From: Ohtaekwangia sp036568665
GTDB lineage: Bacteria > Bacteroidota > Bacteroidia > Cytophagales > Cyclobacteriaceae
Reading direction: 5' to 3'
Assembly: GCF_036568665.1 (NCBI RefSeq)
Contig: NZ_DATCSD010000336.1
Coordinates: forward strand, 1 to 34,449
Length of the DNA: 34,449 nt
Position numbers and translations under genes: made by a program
Shown: positions 6,201-13,991 of the stretch, piece by piece
Layout of the letters: every line of letters begins with the position of its first letter
Position numbering within the stretch: the first letter of the stretch is position 1
The notes under the pieces: model-generated
Seen by the model: only the letters and a program-made list of their open reading frames with translations
Told to the model about the DNA's origin: nothing
The model's database searches: none

Positions 6201-8788
6201 TGAGTCTGACTTCCTATAAGCAAAAACGTAATTTTAAAAAGACGCCCGAGCCAGCGGGCAGGAAAAAAGCAGCAGCCTCTGCGTTGTCGTTCGTAGTGCA
6301 AAGACATGATGCCTCTCATCTGCATTATGATTTTCGCTTGCAGGTAGACGGTGTATTGAAAAGCTGGGCTATACCGAAAGGACCTTCCATGAATCCTGCG
6401 GATAAACGTCTTGCCATGATGGTGGAAGACCATCCGTTGGAGTATGGTAAATTTGAAGGCGAGATACCTGAAGGTAATTATGGTGCTGGTTCAGTAGAGA
6501 TATGGGACAACGGTACATACGAACCTGAAAATATAGCTGACCGTGATGATTATGAAAGCGAGATGCGAAAGGGACTGAAGAAAGGGTCGCTGAAGTTTGT
6601 AATGCACGGTAAAAAACTGAAAGGCTCATTTGCACTGGTGCGTTTAAAGAGCGCTAAAGAGAACAGTTGGCTGTTGATCAAACACAACGATGAGTTTGCC
6701 AGGGATGAATATAACATTGAAGAAGAACGGGGAACAAAGCCGAAACGTGCAGTAAAACAAAACACGAAGACAAAAAGAGCACATTCTGATACCGCAGCTC
6801 TTGAGTCGGTGCCGCGTTCGGTGCGTGCGGAGACATCCAAAATAGAGCACTATATACAGCCCATGAGTGCGCAGATTGGTAATGGTGCCTTTGATAATCC
6901 GGACTGGATATTTGAGATCAAGTGGGATGGTTATCGCGCTATAGCAGAAATAAAGAAGAAGGAAATTCTTTTTTACTCGCGCAATGGTCTTTCGTTCGAC
7001 CGGCTATATGTTCCCATTGTGGAAGCGCTGCAAAAACTAAAAGATGATGTAGTGCTGGACGGAGAGGTTGTGGTGCTTGATAAGAACGACAAACCGAGCT
7101 TTCAGAAATTACAGCAGTATCGCGATAACCGTTCGCTGCCGCTGATATACTATATATTTGATTGCCTTTCATATAAGGGAAAAGATCTTACCGGCCTTCC
7201 GTTGGTGGAGCGTAAAAAGATAGCGGAGAAAATTATACCGAAGAATAGTAATGTGCTACGTTACTCCGATCATGTAACAGGCGATGGTATAGCATTCTTT
7301 GAACATGCGGTGAAGCTGGGCCTGGAAGGAATTATAGCCAAGCGTGCTGATAGTAAATATAGTGTTGGCCACAGAACGTCTGACTGGCTGAAAATAAAAA
7401 ATCATAATACTCAGGAGGCAGTTATTACCGGCTATACCGAACCGCGAAAAAGCCGCCAGTATTTTGGAGCGCTGGTATTGGGAATGTATGAGGACGGAAA
7501 GCTGAAGTATATAGGCCATACAGGAACGGGTTTTACCGAGAAGATATTAAAGGAAATATATACTACGTTACAGCCTCTGGTTCGCGATACTTCTCCTTTT
7601 GAAGAGAAGGTGCCGATCAATGGAGCCGTAACATGGGTGAAGCCCGTGCAGGTGTGCGAGATCAAGTATACTGAAGTGACTGACGAAGGTATATTACGCC
7701 ACCCGGTCTTTATGGGGCTTCGCATTGATAAGCAGGCGAAGGAAGTGGATCACCTCGATGTGGCTGTTCCTGCAAAAAAGAAATCTCCCCGGAAAACAAC
7801 GACTACAACGCGCGCAAAGAAACCGGCAAAGAATCGTTCACCGAAAACCAGAAACGAAACTTCGGCAGCGAATCGTGATCAAAATTCTGTTATGAAAGTA
7901 AATGGTCATGAAGTTTCTGTTACACACCTGGATAAAGTATACTGGCCGGATGAAGGAATCACCAAGGGCGATGTGATCGATTACTATAATAGCATTTATA
8001 AATATATACTTCCTTATCTCAAAGACAGACCTCAATCGCTGAAACGAAATCCCAATGGCATTGCCGATAAAGGATTTTTTCATAAAGATGCTGCAGAGGG
8101 CGCACCCGCATGGGTGGAACACCTTTCGCTGTATTCTGAAAGTGCCAACAAAGATATAGACTATATCATTTGTAATAATCGCGCCACGTTGCTCTATATG
8201 AATAATCTTGGTTGCATTGAGATCAACCCGTGGAACTCGCGCATTGGTGATCTGGATAAACCTGATTACCTGGTAATGGATATAGATCCTTCTGATAAAA
8301 ATTCTTTTGATGAAGTGATCGATGCTGCTCTCGCTATAAAGGAAGTGCTTGACCAAGCGGGTGCATCTTCATTTTGCAAAACTTCGGGCGCATCGGGCCT
8401 GCATGTATACGTACCGTTGGCTGCCCGCTATACATACGATCAGGCTCGTTCGTTTGCCGAGATCGTAGCATCTCTCACGCATGATCTTCTGCCAGACATT
8501 ACTACAATGGAGCGCTCGCTCTCCAAACGCAAAGACCGTATATACCTCGACTATCTCCAGAATAAGCGTGGCCAGACTCTTGCCTCCGTATATAGTCTCC
8601 GCCCCGTGCCCGGTGCCACTATATCAACACCGCTCGAATGGAAAGAAGTAAAACACGGACTAACGCCTTCACAATTTACCATACAGTCTCTCCCCAAACG
8701 CCTCAGCAAAAAGGGCGATCTCTTCACAGCCGTTCTGCGCAAAGGAATTGACCTGGCGAAGTGCCTGCAAAAATTGGAACGTGTTTAG
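6200..8788 (+). CDS. ligD: LigD: multifunctional ATP-dependent DNA ligase (phosphoesterase-ligase-polymerase)
   Basis: This 862-residue protein seals and processes ends in bacterial NHEJ. The order is phosphoesterase, ligase, polymerase. Phosphoesterase (about 30-165): RHDASHLHYDFRL supplies His36, His42, Asp44 and Arg46, and VEDHPLEYG supplies His78 and Tyr82, matching the catalytic set of Pseudomonas LigD. A Lys-rich linker precedes the ligase (about 215-530). There motif I is KWDGYR with nucleophile Lys241, followed by LFYSRNG, DGEVVVLD, EGIIAKR and SDWLKIKN. A second Lys/Arg/Thr-rich linker leads to the primase-like polymerase (about 565-862) with VTHLDKVYWPDEG, LVMDIDPSD (metal-binding Asp pair near 693-699) and SGASGLHVYVPL. 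All catalytic residues I can check are present. The stop codon lies in the repeat array that follows. Confidence 0.97.
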   Translation: MSLTSYKQKRNFKKTPEPAGRKKAAASALSFVVQRHDASHLHYDFRLQVDGVLKSWAIPKGPSMNPADKRLAMMVEDHPLEYGKFEGEIPEGNYGAGSVEIWDNGTYEPENIADRDDYESEMRKGLKKGSLKFVMHGKKLKGSFALVRLKSAKENSWLLIKHNDEFARDEYNIEEERGTKPKRAVKQNTKTKRAHSDTAALESVPRSVRAETSKIEHYIQPMSAQIGNGAFDNPDWIFEIKWDGYRAIAEIKKKEILFYSRNGLSFDRLYVPIVEALQKLKDDVVLDGEVVVLDKNDKPSFQKLQQYRDNRSLPLIYYIFDCLSYKGKDLTGLPLVERKKIAEKIIPKNSNVLRYSDHVTGDGIAFFEHAVKLGLEGIIAKRADSKYSVGHRTSDWLKIKNHNTQEAVITGYTEPRKSRQYFGALVLGMYEDGKLKYIGHTGTGFTEKILKEIYTTLQPLVRDTSPFEEKVPINGAVTWVKPVQVCEIKYTEVTDEGILRHPVFMGLRIDKQAKEVDHLDVAVPAKKKSPRKTTTTTRAKKPAKNRSPKTRNETSAANRDQNSVMKVNGHEVSVTHLDKVYWPDEGITKGDVIDYYNSIYKYILPYLKDRPQSLKRNPNGIADKGFFHKDAAEGAPAWVEHLSLYSESANKDIDYIICNNRATLLYMNNLGCIEINPWNSRIGDLDKPDYLVMDIDPSDKNSFDEVIDAALAIKEVLDQAGASSFCKTSGASGLHVYVPLAARYTYDQARSFAEIVASLTHDLLPDITTMERSLSKRKDRIYLDYLQNKRGQTLASVYSLRPVPGATISTPLEWKEVKHGLTPSQFTIQSLPKRLSKKGDLFTAVLRKGIDLAKCLQKLERV

Positions 8789-8866
8789 GTGTTTACGTGC
8801 TTACGTGTTTATGTTCATAATAACCCGAATACGTGCACACGTACCAACATAAACACACAATAAACT
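8779..8866. repeat. Inverted word array A (ACGTGTTTAYGT family) between ligD and membrane protein
   Basis: The left half reads acgtgtttag, gtgtttacgt, gcttacgtgtttatgtt; the right half is roughly its complement (acgtgcacacgtacc, aacataaacacac). Together they form a large imperfect hairpin around 8815-8830. The ligD TAG at 8786-8788 lies in the first word, and the last dozen or so codons of the convergent membrane-protein gene lie in the right half. The position between convergent genes suits a bidirectional terminator, but the related arrays B and C are not convergent. Confidence 0.8.
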
Positions 8867-9288
8867 CCCACGCCAAAGAACACATGTCCTGAAAGAATTG
8901 AAACCATATACTCTTTAAGAGGCACGTCAGGAGGGAAGGGATGGATGGCGAAGAATAGTTGCCAGATGAGGATGCCAAACAGGCCGAAGATGAAACCATA
9001 TAGCATGCAGATGAGCAGGGTTGGTGATCCTATACCTTTACTCCAGAGCCAATGCCATACCATAGCAAAGAGAATACCCACCAGGTAATGTGCCGCTATA
9101 CCTGTAACAATAGCCCATGGACTATCGGATAACCCGCGCGCAGGCGTTGTTTGAAACGTCAGCATCGTTCCCAATATCTTTACCACCTTAAACCGTTTCT
9201 TCGTGATATAGGATACTATATACATGAAGGCAGTCATCACAGCCGTGCCGGATATACCTGCGAAGATGGTAAGCCAGGAAGAATGCAT
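8815..9288 (-). CDS. Small membrane protein, function unknown
   Basis: This 157-residue protein has four likely membrane helices: residues about 4-27 (WLTIFAGISGTAVMTAFMYI), 59-84 (AIVTGIAAHYLVGILFAMVW), 88-114 (LLICMLYGFIFGLFGILIWQ) and 127-155. I do not recognise the family with confidence. A Thr/Pro/Arg-rich loop (TFQTTPARGLSDSP) follows helix 1. The C-terminal dozen or so residues (VFMLVRVHVFGLL and nearby) are encoded by array A, so the natural end of the protein may once have differed. The gene is convergent with ligD and lies downstream of nei on the same strand across array B. No functional link to DNA repair is evident. Confidence 0.75.
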   Translation of the reverse strand: MHSSWLTIFAGISGTAVMTAFMYIVSYITKKRFKVVKILGTMLTFQTTPARGLSDSPWAIVTGIAAHYLVGILFAMVWHWLWSKGIGSPTLLICMLYGFIFGLFGILIWQLFFAIHPFPPDVPLKEYMVSILSGHVFFGVGVYCVFMLVRVHVFGLL

Positions 9289-9388
9289 GTTGTTATGTGT
9301 TGTTATGTGTTTAGGTGTTTACGCTGATACGTGTTTATGTTCGTAACAACGTAAACACGTGCACACGTACCAAACGTAAACACGTTTA
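9289..9388. repeat. Inverted word array B (ACGTGTTTAYGT family) between nei and membrane protein
   Basis: The array starts with tgttatgtg twice, then gtgtttaggtgtttacg, then an exact inverted pair acgtgtttatgtt / aacgtaaacacgt (one T-G position) around a 6-nt loop near 9329-9360, then gtgcacacgtacc and aacgtaaacacg. It ends in the TAA stop of nei (9386-9388). Both flanking genes read leftward, so this is a tandem intergenic position. Confidence 0.8.
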
Positions 9389-10117
9389 ATATTTTCGCTG
9401 ACACACTTCGCAATAAAAAGTTCTTCGGTTGGTTTTGCCGAGGTATTGTTTTAGTATGGGAGCGTGGTCGCGGGGACAGATTTTTTTGGTGTGGACGAGC
9501 CAGTGTTTTTTTAGTTCAAAGTTCTTTTTCCATTCGAGGAAGTCGAAGCTATAGCGTACGGCTTCATCTATCAATTGCTTCTTTTTGCGTGGCGGAAGTT
9601 TACCGACTGTGCTTGCCGGATGCACGCGGATACGGAACAATACTTCATTCTTAATGATGTTCCCAACTCCTGCAAATATATGTTGGTCCAGCAAGGCATC
9701 GCATACAAGCGTGGAAGGTATATCTTTTAATTTCTTCATGGCCTGTTGCGGGTTCCAGGAATCACTCATTACATCAGCTGTCCAATCATATATAGCATCG
9801 AGCGGCTTTTCAATCAGCTCCAGTGAGCAGGCGTAAAAGTTTAATTCTCCTTTTGCGAAAGCGATGTGTAGCCGTGCCGTTGCATCCTTTCGCTCATCGA
9901 TGCGATACGATCCGAACAATAGAAAATGTACACGCACGGTAAACGCATCGAAGCAGATAAGAAAATGTTTTCCCCAGCTTTTAAAATCAATGACCTTCTT
10001 CCCCGTAAGCCTGCCTATATCAAACTTCTTCGTACTCCCGTCAGCTGTTATAATTTTCTTGCCCCTAAACTTCTGCACAGCTTCCTTGAGTATAACAATG
10101 GATGGACCTTCGGGCAT
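9386..10117 (-). CDS. Fpg/Nei family DNA glycosylase-AP lyase (endonuclease VIII-like)
   Basis: This 243-residue base-excision repair enzyme removes oxidised bases and cuts the abasic strand. MPEGPS at the start gives the N-terminal proline (Pro2 after Met removal) that forms the Schiff base, with Glu3 beside it. The H2TH region contains FAGVGNIIKNEVLFRIRVHP. The C-terminal zinc finger uses Cys214, His218, Cys236 and Cys239, with RRTFYC holding the conserved finger arginine. The C-x3-H first half departs from the usual C-x2-C but is plausible for zinc. Fpg against Nei cannot be settled here; MPEGPSI and the short length favour the Nei-like bacteroidete branch. The gene lies next to the NHEJ operon, though on the other strand, and is bracketed by arrays B and C. 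Confidence 0.92.
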   Translation of the reverse strand: MPEGPSIVILKEAVQKFRGKKIITADGSTKKFDIGRLTGKKVIDFKSWGKHFLICFDAFTVRVHFLLFGSYRIDERKDATARLHIAFAKGELNFYACSLELIEKPLDAIYDWTADVMSDSWNPQQAMKKLKDIPSTLVCDALLDQHIFAGVGNIIKNEVLFRIRVHPASTVGKLPPRKKKQLIDEAVRYSFDFLEWKKNFELKKHWLVHTKKICPRDHAPILKQYLGKTNRRTFYCEVCQRKY

Positions 10118-10242
10118 GCTTTTACGTGTTTATGTTGGTACGTGTGTACGTGTTTATGTTGGTACGTATGCACGTGTTTACGTTTGGTATAGAATTTAGA
10201 ACGCTACGTAAACACGTGCGCACGTAAACACTTACACACGTG
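10118..10242. repeat. Inverted word array C (ACGTGTTTAYGT family) between oxidoreductase and nei
   Basis: The longest of the three related arrays. The left half repeats ttacgtgtttatgttggt and tacgtgtgtacgtg twice, then gcacgtgtttacgtttgg. About 20 nt of non-repeat follow, then the inverted half acgtaaacacgtgcgcacg, taaacacttacacacgtga. The stop and last codons of the FAD/Rieske gene (10232-10243) are inside the right end. The arms acgtgtttacgt / acgtaaacacgt are exact complements. Confidence 0.8.
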
Positions 10243-11767
10243 ATAGCGTTCGCAGTTCAATAACCTCGAGGTTCCGACTCGCTGGGCCGGTGAGTACATT
10301 TCCTTCGGCATCGTAGCGGGCACCGTGGCAGGGACAGTCCCAGGTTTGTTCTGCGAGGTTCCAGGCTACGCTGCATTTTAGATGTGTACAGGTAGGGGAG
10401 ACGGCATGAAGTGTTCCATCGCTGTCTTTGGATACAGCTATAATTTCGCCGTTATACTTTACTACTTTGCCTTCACCGGGCGCGAGCGATGCCATTTCAT
10501 CCAGCGTCTCCGTTGCAAACCATTTGCCTATAAATTGTTTCGCCACATCGGCATTGTGTTCTATAAAGTTTGCAAAACCTGCCACCGGTTTTACCCGCGA
10601 TGGCGAGAAGAGATCGGCAAATATACTTTCCTTTTGCACGATCAGATCGCGAAGTACTATAGCTGCCACACTGCTATAGATCATACCGTTGCCACCATAG
10701 CCGGTAGCTACATATACATTTTCGGAATGTCCTGGCAGATGGCCGATATAGGGCAGCCCATCCGCGGGTTCAAAATATTGTGATGACCATTGATAAGCTA
10801 CTTCGCGTATCTTGAAATATTGGCGTATATGACTTTCTAATTGGCGAAAACATTTTTCTGTATTGGGTTCATGCCCGGTCTTGTGATCTTCGCCACCGGC
10901 AATCAGGTATTTCGTTCCATCGATAATTTGTGTTCGGTAGTAATGATAGGGATCATGCATATCATAGCAAAGTCCTTCGGGGTAATGATCATCTTCCAGT
11001 CGCACAGCCATCGCATAACTCCGCCACGGTGAGCAGCGCAGATGTAGCAGATTAACCGTAGGGGGTATATGTGTAGCGTAGATCAATCGTTTTGTTTTGA
11101 AGGTGGCTGCTTCCGATTCAACGTCAATGATCTCATCATCTTCGTTTGTGTTTGTTACGCGACTATATTGAAGAATCGTTCCTCCGGCAGCTTCGTATTG
11201 ATTGGCGAGAGCATACACATATTTGAGTGGATGAAATTTCGCTTGTCCTTCCACGCGAATGGCTTTCTCAAAAGGAATAGCGACCGGTATAGAGGAAGTA
11301 TAGCTGAGTGCCAGTCCGGCTTCTTCTGATGCTATCGCTATATCTTCCAGTTCGCGCGATTGCTTTTCATCCTGCGAAAATAAATACGCGGCCGCTTCTT
11401 CAAATCCACAGTCGATGCGATAATCCTCTATATGGTATCGGATCAGGTGTATTGCTTCGCGTGCAGCGGTTGCTACCAATCGGGCATTTTCTCTTCCAAA
11501 GTTTTTCTGGATCGTGGTATACGGAGTGTCGAGTAATGTATTCAAATGCGCAGTAGTGCCACTGGTAGTACCAAACCCTATATTATGACTTTCGAGGATC
11601 AAACATTTCAATCCTGATTTCTGTAACAGCAATCCGACAGATATACCGGTGATGCCGCCCCCAACAATAATGACATCATATAATTCTGTAAAAGTCGGTT
11701 TGTTTTGAGTTTGATATACCGGCATCTCTTGCCAGAGACTCACGTAAGCTCCATCGCGTGTGATCAT
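10232..11767 (-). CDS. FAD-dependent oxidoreductase with C-terminal Rieske [2Fe-2S] domain
   Basis: This 511-residue protein fuses a DAO-type flavoprotein to a Rieske domain. The FAD site is YDVIIVGGGITGISVG (about 30-45), with ILESHNIGFGTTSGTTAHL after it; a second flavin contact is near VYVATGYGGNGMIYSSVAA. The Rieske ligands are Cys460/His462 (CTHLKC) and Cys478/His481 (CPCHG). Cys465 and Cys480 could form the disulfide seen in high-potential Rieske proteins. Such fusions are common near stress genes, but the substrate is unknown; an amine or amino-acid oxidase-like reaction feeding electrons to the cluster is inference. ATG at 11767 is chosen because the family motif SLWQ precedes the FAD fold. 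The last residues are encoded in array C. The DUF763 gene lies upstream, 151 bp away, on the same strand. Confidence 0.92.
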   Translation of the reverse strand: MITRDGAYVSLWQEMPVYQTQNKPTFTELYDVIIVGGGITGISVGLLLQKSGLKCLILESHNIGFGTTSGTTAHLNTLLDTPYTTIQKNFGRENARLVATAAREAIHLIRYHIEDYRIDCGFEEAAAYLFSQDEKQSRELEDIAIASEEAGLALSYTSSIPVAIPFEKAIRVEGQAKFHPLKYVYALANQYEAAGGTILQYSRVTNTNEDDEIIDVESEAATFKTKRLIYATHIPPTVNLLHLRCSPWRSYAMAVRLEDDHYPEGLCYDMHDPYHYYRTQIIDGTKYLIAGGEDHKTGHEPNTEKCFRQLESHIRQYFKIREVAYQWSSQYFEPADGLPYIGHLPGHSENVYVATGYGGNGMIYSSVAAIVLRDLIVQKESIFADLFSPSRVKPVAGFANFIEHNADVAKQFIGKWFATETLDEMASLAPGEGKVVKYNGEIIAVSKDSDGTLHAVSPTCTHLKCSVAWNLAEQTWDCPCHGARYDAEGNVLTGPASRNLEVIELRTLSRV

Positions 11768-11860
11768 AACTTGTTGTTTTACGGGAGGAGAATAAATTTC
11801 TCTGCCAACAACATGACTGGGATGGAGGAGTTGATATCGTTAATTGAAAGGAATATGCTG

Positions 11861-11875
11861 GGGTATAATATACCC
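11861..11875. promoter_or_regulatory. 15-bp palindrome upstream of the FAD/Rieske gene
   Basis: gggtata-a-tataccc is a perfect palindrome with one central base. It lies about 95 bp upstream of the oxidoreductase start and 44 bp beyond the DUF763 stop. It could be an operator; without a T run it is a poor terminator. The rest of this 151-bp gap shows nothing else. Confidence 0.3.
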
Positions 11876-11918
11876 AATGTGTCGTGGTATATTTGCCAGC
11901 ATTGTATGAACGAAGCGA

Positions 11919-13130
11919 TCAGAAAAGTTTTAGCTGCTGATTTTTCTTGGGGGGAACCGCTTTACCAAACACTGTGCGGCCCTCGTACTTCCAGGAGTCC
12001 TGCCGTTCTTTTTCGATCACAGCATCGAGGTTGGCGTTCGGTATAAAATCTTTCTCTGCACGTGTAGATAATTCTGAAAGACTTTTGATCGCCTGCTGTT
12101 TATCACTTTCACCGATCTTCGCTTTGTCTACCGCTGTGCGAAGCGTTGCTATGGTTTCATCATATACTTTTACCGGCACCGGAAACGGATGGCCATCTTT
12201 ACCTCCGTGCGCAAAAGAGAAACGTGCAGGATCTTTAAATCGCGAAGGTGTTCCATAAATCACTTCACTCACCAGCGTAAGCGACTGCAACGTGCGCGGC
12301 CCTAAACCTTCGAGCAGTAAAAGTTCTGCAAAATCTTTTGGTTGCTTTTCGTGTGCCAGCCAAAGTATACTTCCCAGTCGTTTCAGATCAACATCTGCGG
12401 CATGTACTTCATGGTGAGCCGGCATGACAAGCTTCTGTATCTCTTTCATCATACGGTCAGGTGTTTCCTGTGCCATGTTCATAAGGCTCGCCTGCGTAGG
12501 TATAGCTTCTTTCGCCACCATATTTAGTATAGCACCCTGGTTCTCGCCACAGATGGATGTGTGAGGCTCTTCTACAAACGATGTGAGTGAAGCCGAATGC
12601 CAGTGATAACGCCTGGCTGTTGTACTCCGCGGACTCATCCCTTGCTGTACCACCGTCCATTGTCCTTCATCGCTCACAATAAAATTATGCAGGTATAATT
12701 GAAAGCCATCTTGTATAGCCGTGTTGTCAACCTTCGCGCTTAGTTTACTGCAACGTACCAGGTACTCGCCATCGAGGCCGGTGCGTTCGCCAACCTGCAG
12801 TAACTCTGCCGGAGTTTGTCGCGATATATTTCCTTTACCGCCACATATATAGATGCCCAGCTCCTTTGCATGTGGATTGATTGCGCGCTTGAGTGCTCCC
12901 ATCACCGAAGTGGTGATACCAGACGAGTGCCAGTCCATTCCCATAACACAGCCCAGACTTTGAAACCAGAACGGATCACTAAGTCTGCGCAATACTTCTG
13001 CTTTACCATACTCCGCAAGTATAGCTTCTGTTATAGCAAGCCCGAGTCGGCCCATGCGCTCGGCAAGCCAGCGTGGCACGTGTCCATAGTGCAAAGGAAG
13101 GTCAGCAGAGCCAGATCGTTTAAGCGCCAT
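11919..13130 (-). CDS. DUF763 domain protein
   Basis: This 403-residue protein starts at ATG 13130. The frame is open a further 31 codons upstream, but MALKRSGSADLPLHYGHVP is the normal family start. DUF763 is a family of unknown biochemical role in bacteria and archaea. Conserved-looking blocks are WLAERMGRLG, FQSLGCVMGMDWHSSGITTSV, CGGKGNISRQTP and YHWHSASLTSF. Near residues 270-310, LLLLEGLGPRTLQSLTLVSEVIYG resembles a helix-hairpin-helix (LEGLGPRT), suggesting DNA contact. The segment FSFAHGGKDGHPFPVP follows. A Lys-rich tail ends the protein. Its position among Ku, LigD and Nei genes fits a nucleic-acid role, but this is inference. No signal peptide or membrane helix is seen. Confidence 0.85.
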   Translation of the reverse strand: MALKRSGSADLPLHYGHVPRWLAERMGRLGLAITEAILAEYGKAEVLRRLSDPFWFQSLGCVMGMDWHSSGITTSVMGALKRAINPHAKELGIYICGGKGNISRQTPAELLQVGERTGLDGEYLVRCSKLSAKVDNTAIQDGFQLYLHNFIVSDEGQWTVVQQGMSPRSTTARRYHWHSASLTSFVEEPHTSICGENQGAILNMVAKEAIPTQASLMNMAQETPDRMMKEIQKLVMPAHHEVHAADVDLKRLGSILWLAHEKQPKDFAELLLLEGLGPRTLQSLTLVSEVIYGTPSRFKDPARFSFAHGGKDGHPFPVPVKVYDETIATLRTAVDKAKIGESDKQQAIKSLSELSTRAEKDFIPNANLDAVIEKERQDSWKYEGRTVFGKAVPPKKNQQLKLF

Positions 13131-13204
13131 ACAGTTTGTAAAGTAAAGTATTTCCGGTAAAGTTCCGCGCAGATAAAATGCCGGGCATGAATTTTTCTTT
13201 CGTA

Positions 13205-13320
13205 CACGCTGGCGGTGAAGCACGAAGCTTGAAGTATAAAAAGCTTAAAGCCTGGAGTACAAAGCAGAAGCTGGCGTGTATTTCACTTTCGGCTTTAAGC
13301 TTTCCGCCTTCAGGATCTGT
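13205..13320. repeat. Inverted word array D (AAGCTTAAAGC family)
   Basis: The left half holds cacgaagcttgaag and aaagcttaaagcc (13240-13252); the right half holds the exact complement ggctttaagcttt (13291-13303) with a 38-nt spacer. The flanks cacgctggcgg and agctggcgtgta are also related in inverted form. The array occupies the divergent gap between the DUF763 start (13130) and the DUF6496-type start (13342), so it cannot be a shared terminator. Confidence 0.75.
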
Positions 13321-13341
13321 ACATCAAAAAACATAAACGCT

Positions 13342-13521
13342 ATGGCTAAGTATTCAAAAACAGCGCAGAAGAAAGTATCAAAAGTAATGCGCGAAAAAAA
13401 AGCTGGTACCCTTAAAAGCGGACGCAGCGGAAAGAAAGTAACAAGTCGCAAACAGGCAATCGCCATCGGACTATCCGAAGCACGTAAAGCAGGAGCGAAG
13501 GTGCCGAAGAAGAAAAACTGA
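13342..13521 (+). CDS. Small basic DUF6496-type protein
   Basis: This 59-residue, strongly basic protein begins MAKYSKTAQKKVSKVMREKK and continues KAGTLKSGRSGKKVTSRKQ, AIAIGLSEARKAGAKVPKKK. The pattern of Lys/Arg-rich N terminus, short Gly/Ser stretch and AIAIGLSEARKAG matches the DUF6496 family as I remember it. Over a third of residues are Lys or Arg, so nucleic-acid binding is plausible but unproven. The frame is open 22 codons upstream to 13276, but that extension is encoded by array D and looks non-genic, so ATG 13342 is chosen. A possible link to the neighbouring repair genes is only positional. Confidence 0.85.
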   Translation: MAKYSKTAQKKVSKVMREKKAGTLKSGRSGKKVTSRKQAIAIGLSEARKAGAKVPKKKN

Positions 13522-13557
13522 AGTATATATACTGCTGTTTTTCTCAGCTCCTCTGCG

Positions 13558-13860
13558 GAATTGAATATCGAACAAGAAACATCGATCAACGAATGTTGAA
13601 GTATAGAGTCTATGTCCGGAGGAAGGAAAGACAGAAAACATTTGCTGTTAATGGTTAACGAATAACAGAATTGAATATCGAACAGGGAACATCGATCAAC
13701 GAATGTAGAAGTATAAAGTCTATGTCGGGAAGACGGAAAAATCGAAAGCATTTGCTGTTAACGATTAACGGAAAATGAATATCGAACAAGGAATACCGAT
13801 CAACGAATGATGAAGTGAACTATATTTCCGGATTTCCTGGCTTTCCGTCTTCCGTCTCTT
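13558..13860 (+). repeat. Array E: three direct repeats of 104-110 bp, with an inverted tail
   Basis: The word tgaatatcgaaca starts copies at 13562, 13672 and 13776. Copies 1 and 2 share gaattgaatatcgaaca, aacatcgatcaacgaatgt, agtctatgtc and gcatttgctgttaa-like blocks. Copy 3 is truncated (gaataccgatcaacgaatga). The right end (ggctttccgtcttccgtctc) is roughly the complement of the ggaaggaaagacagaaaa and gggaagacggaaaa blocks inside copies 1 and 2. The rest of the 13522-13991 gap holds no gene that I can support. Confidence 0.8.
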
Positions 13861-13991
13861 CTGTATTTACATTTTCCTGTTTAAACTCATATATATACTT
13901 CACCCGATTTTATAATCTATAGGCAACATTACTTTCATATTTTACAAGTAGTTTCGCAAGAATAGATTTCTTGCACCAAAACCCATTGTAC

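Noticed and set aside
8779..10242. CRISPR-like arrays
   Set aside because: Words are degenerate, spacers are not of even length, halves are inverted, and no cas gene is near.
13131..13223. N-terminal extension of DUF763
   Set aside because: The 31 extra codons show no family pattern, and MALKRSGSADLPLH is the usual start.
13245..13751. 168-codon minus-strand ORF
   Set aside because: It is made of arrays D and E and the antisense of the DUF6496-type gene; internal repetition comes from the DNA repeat.
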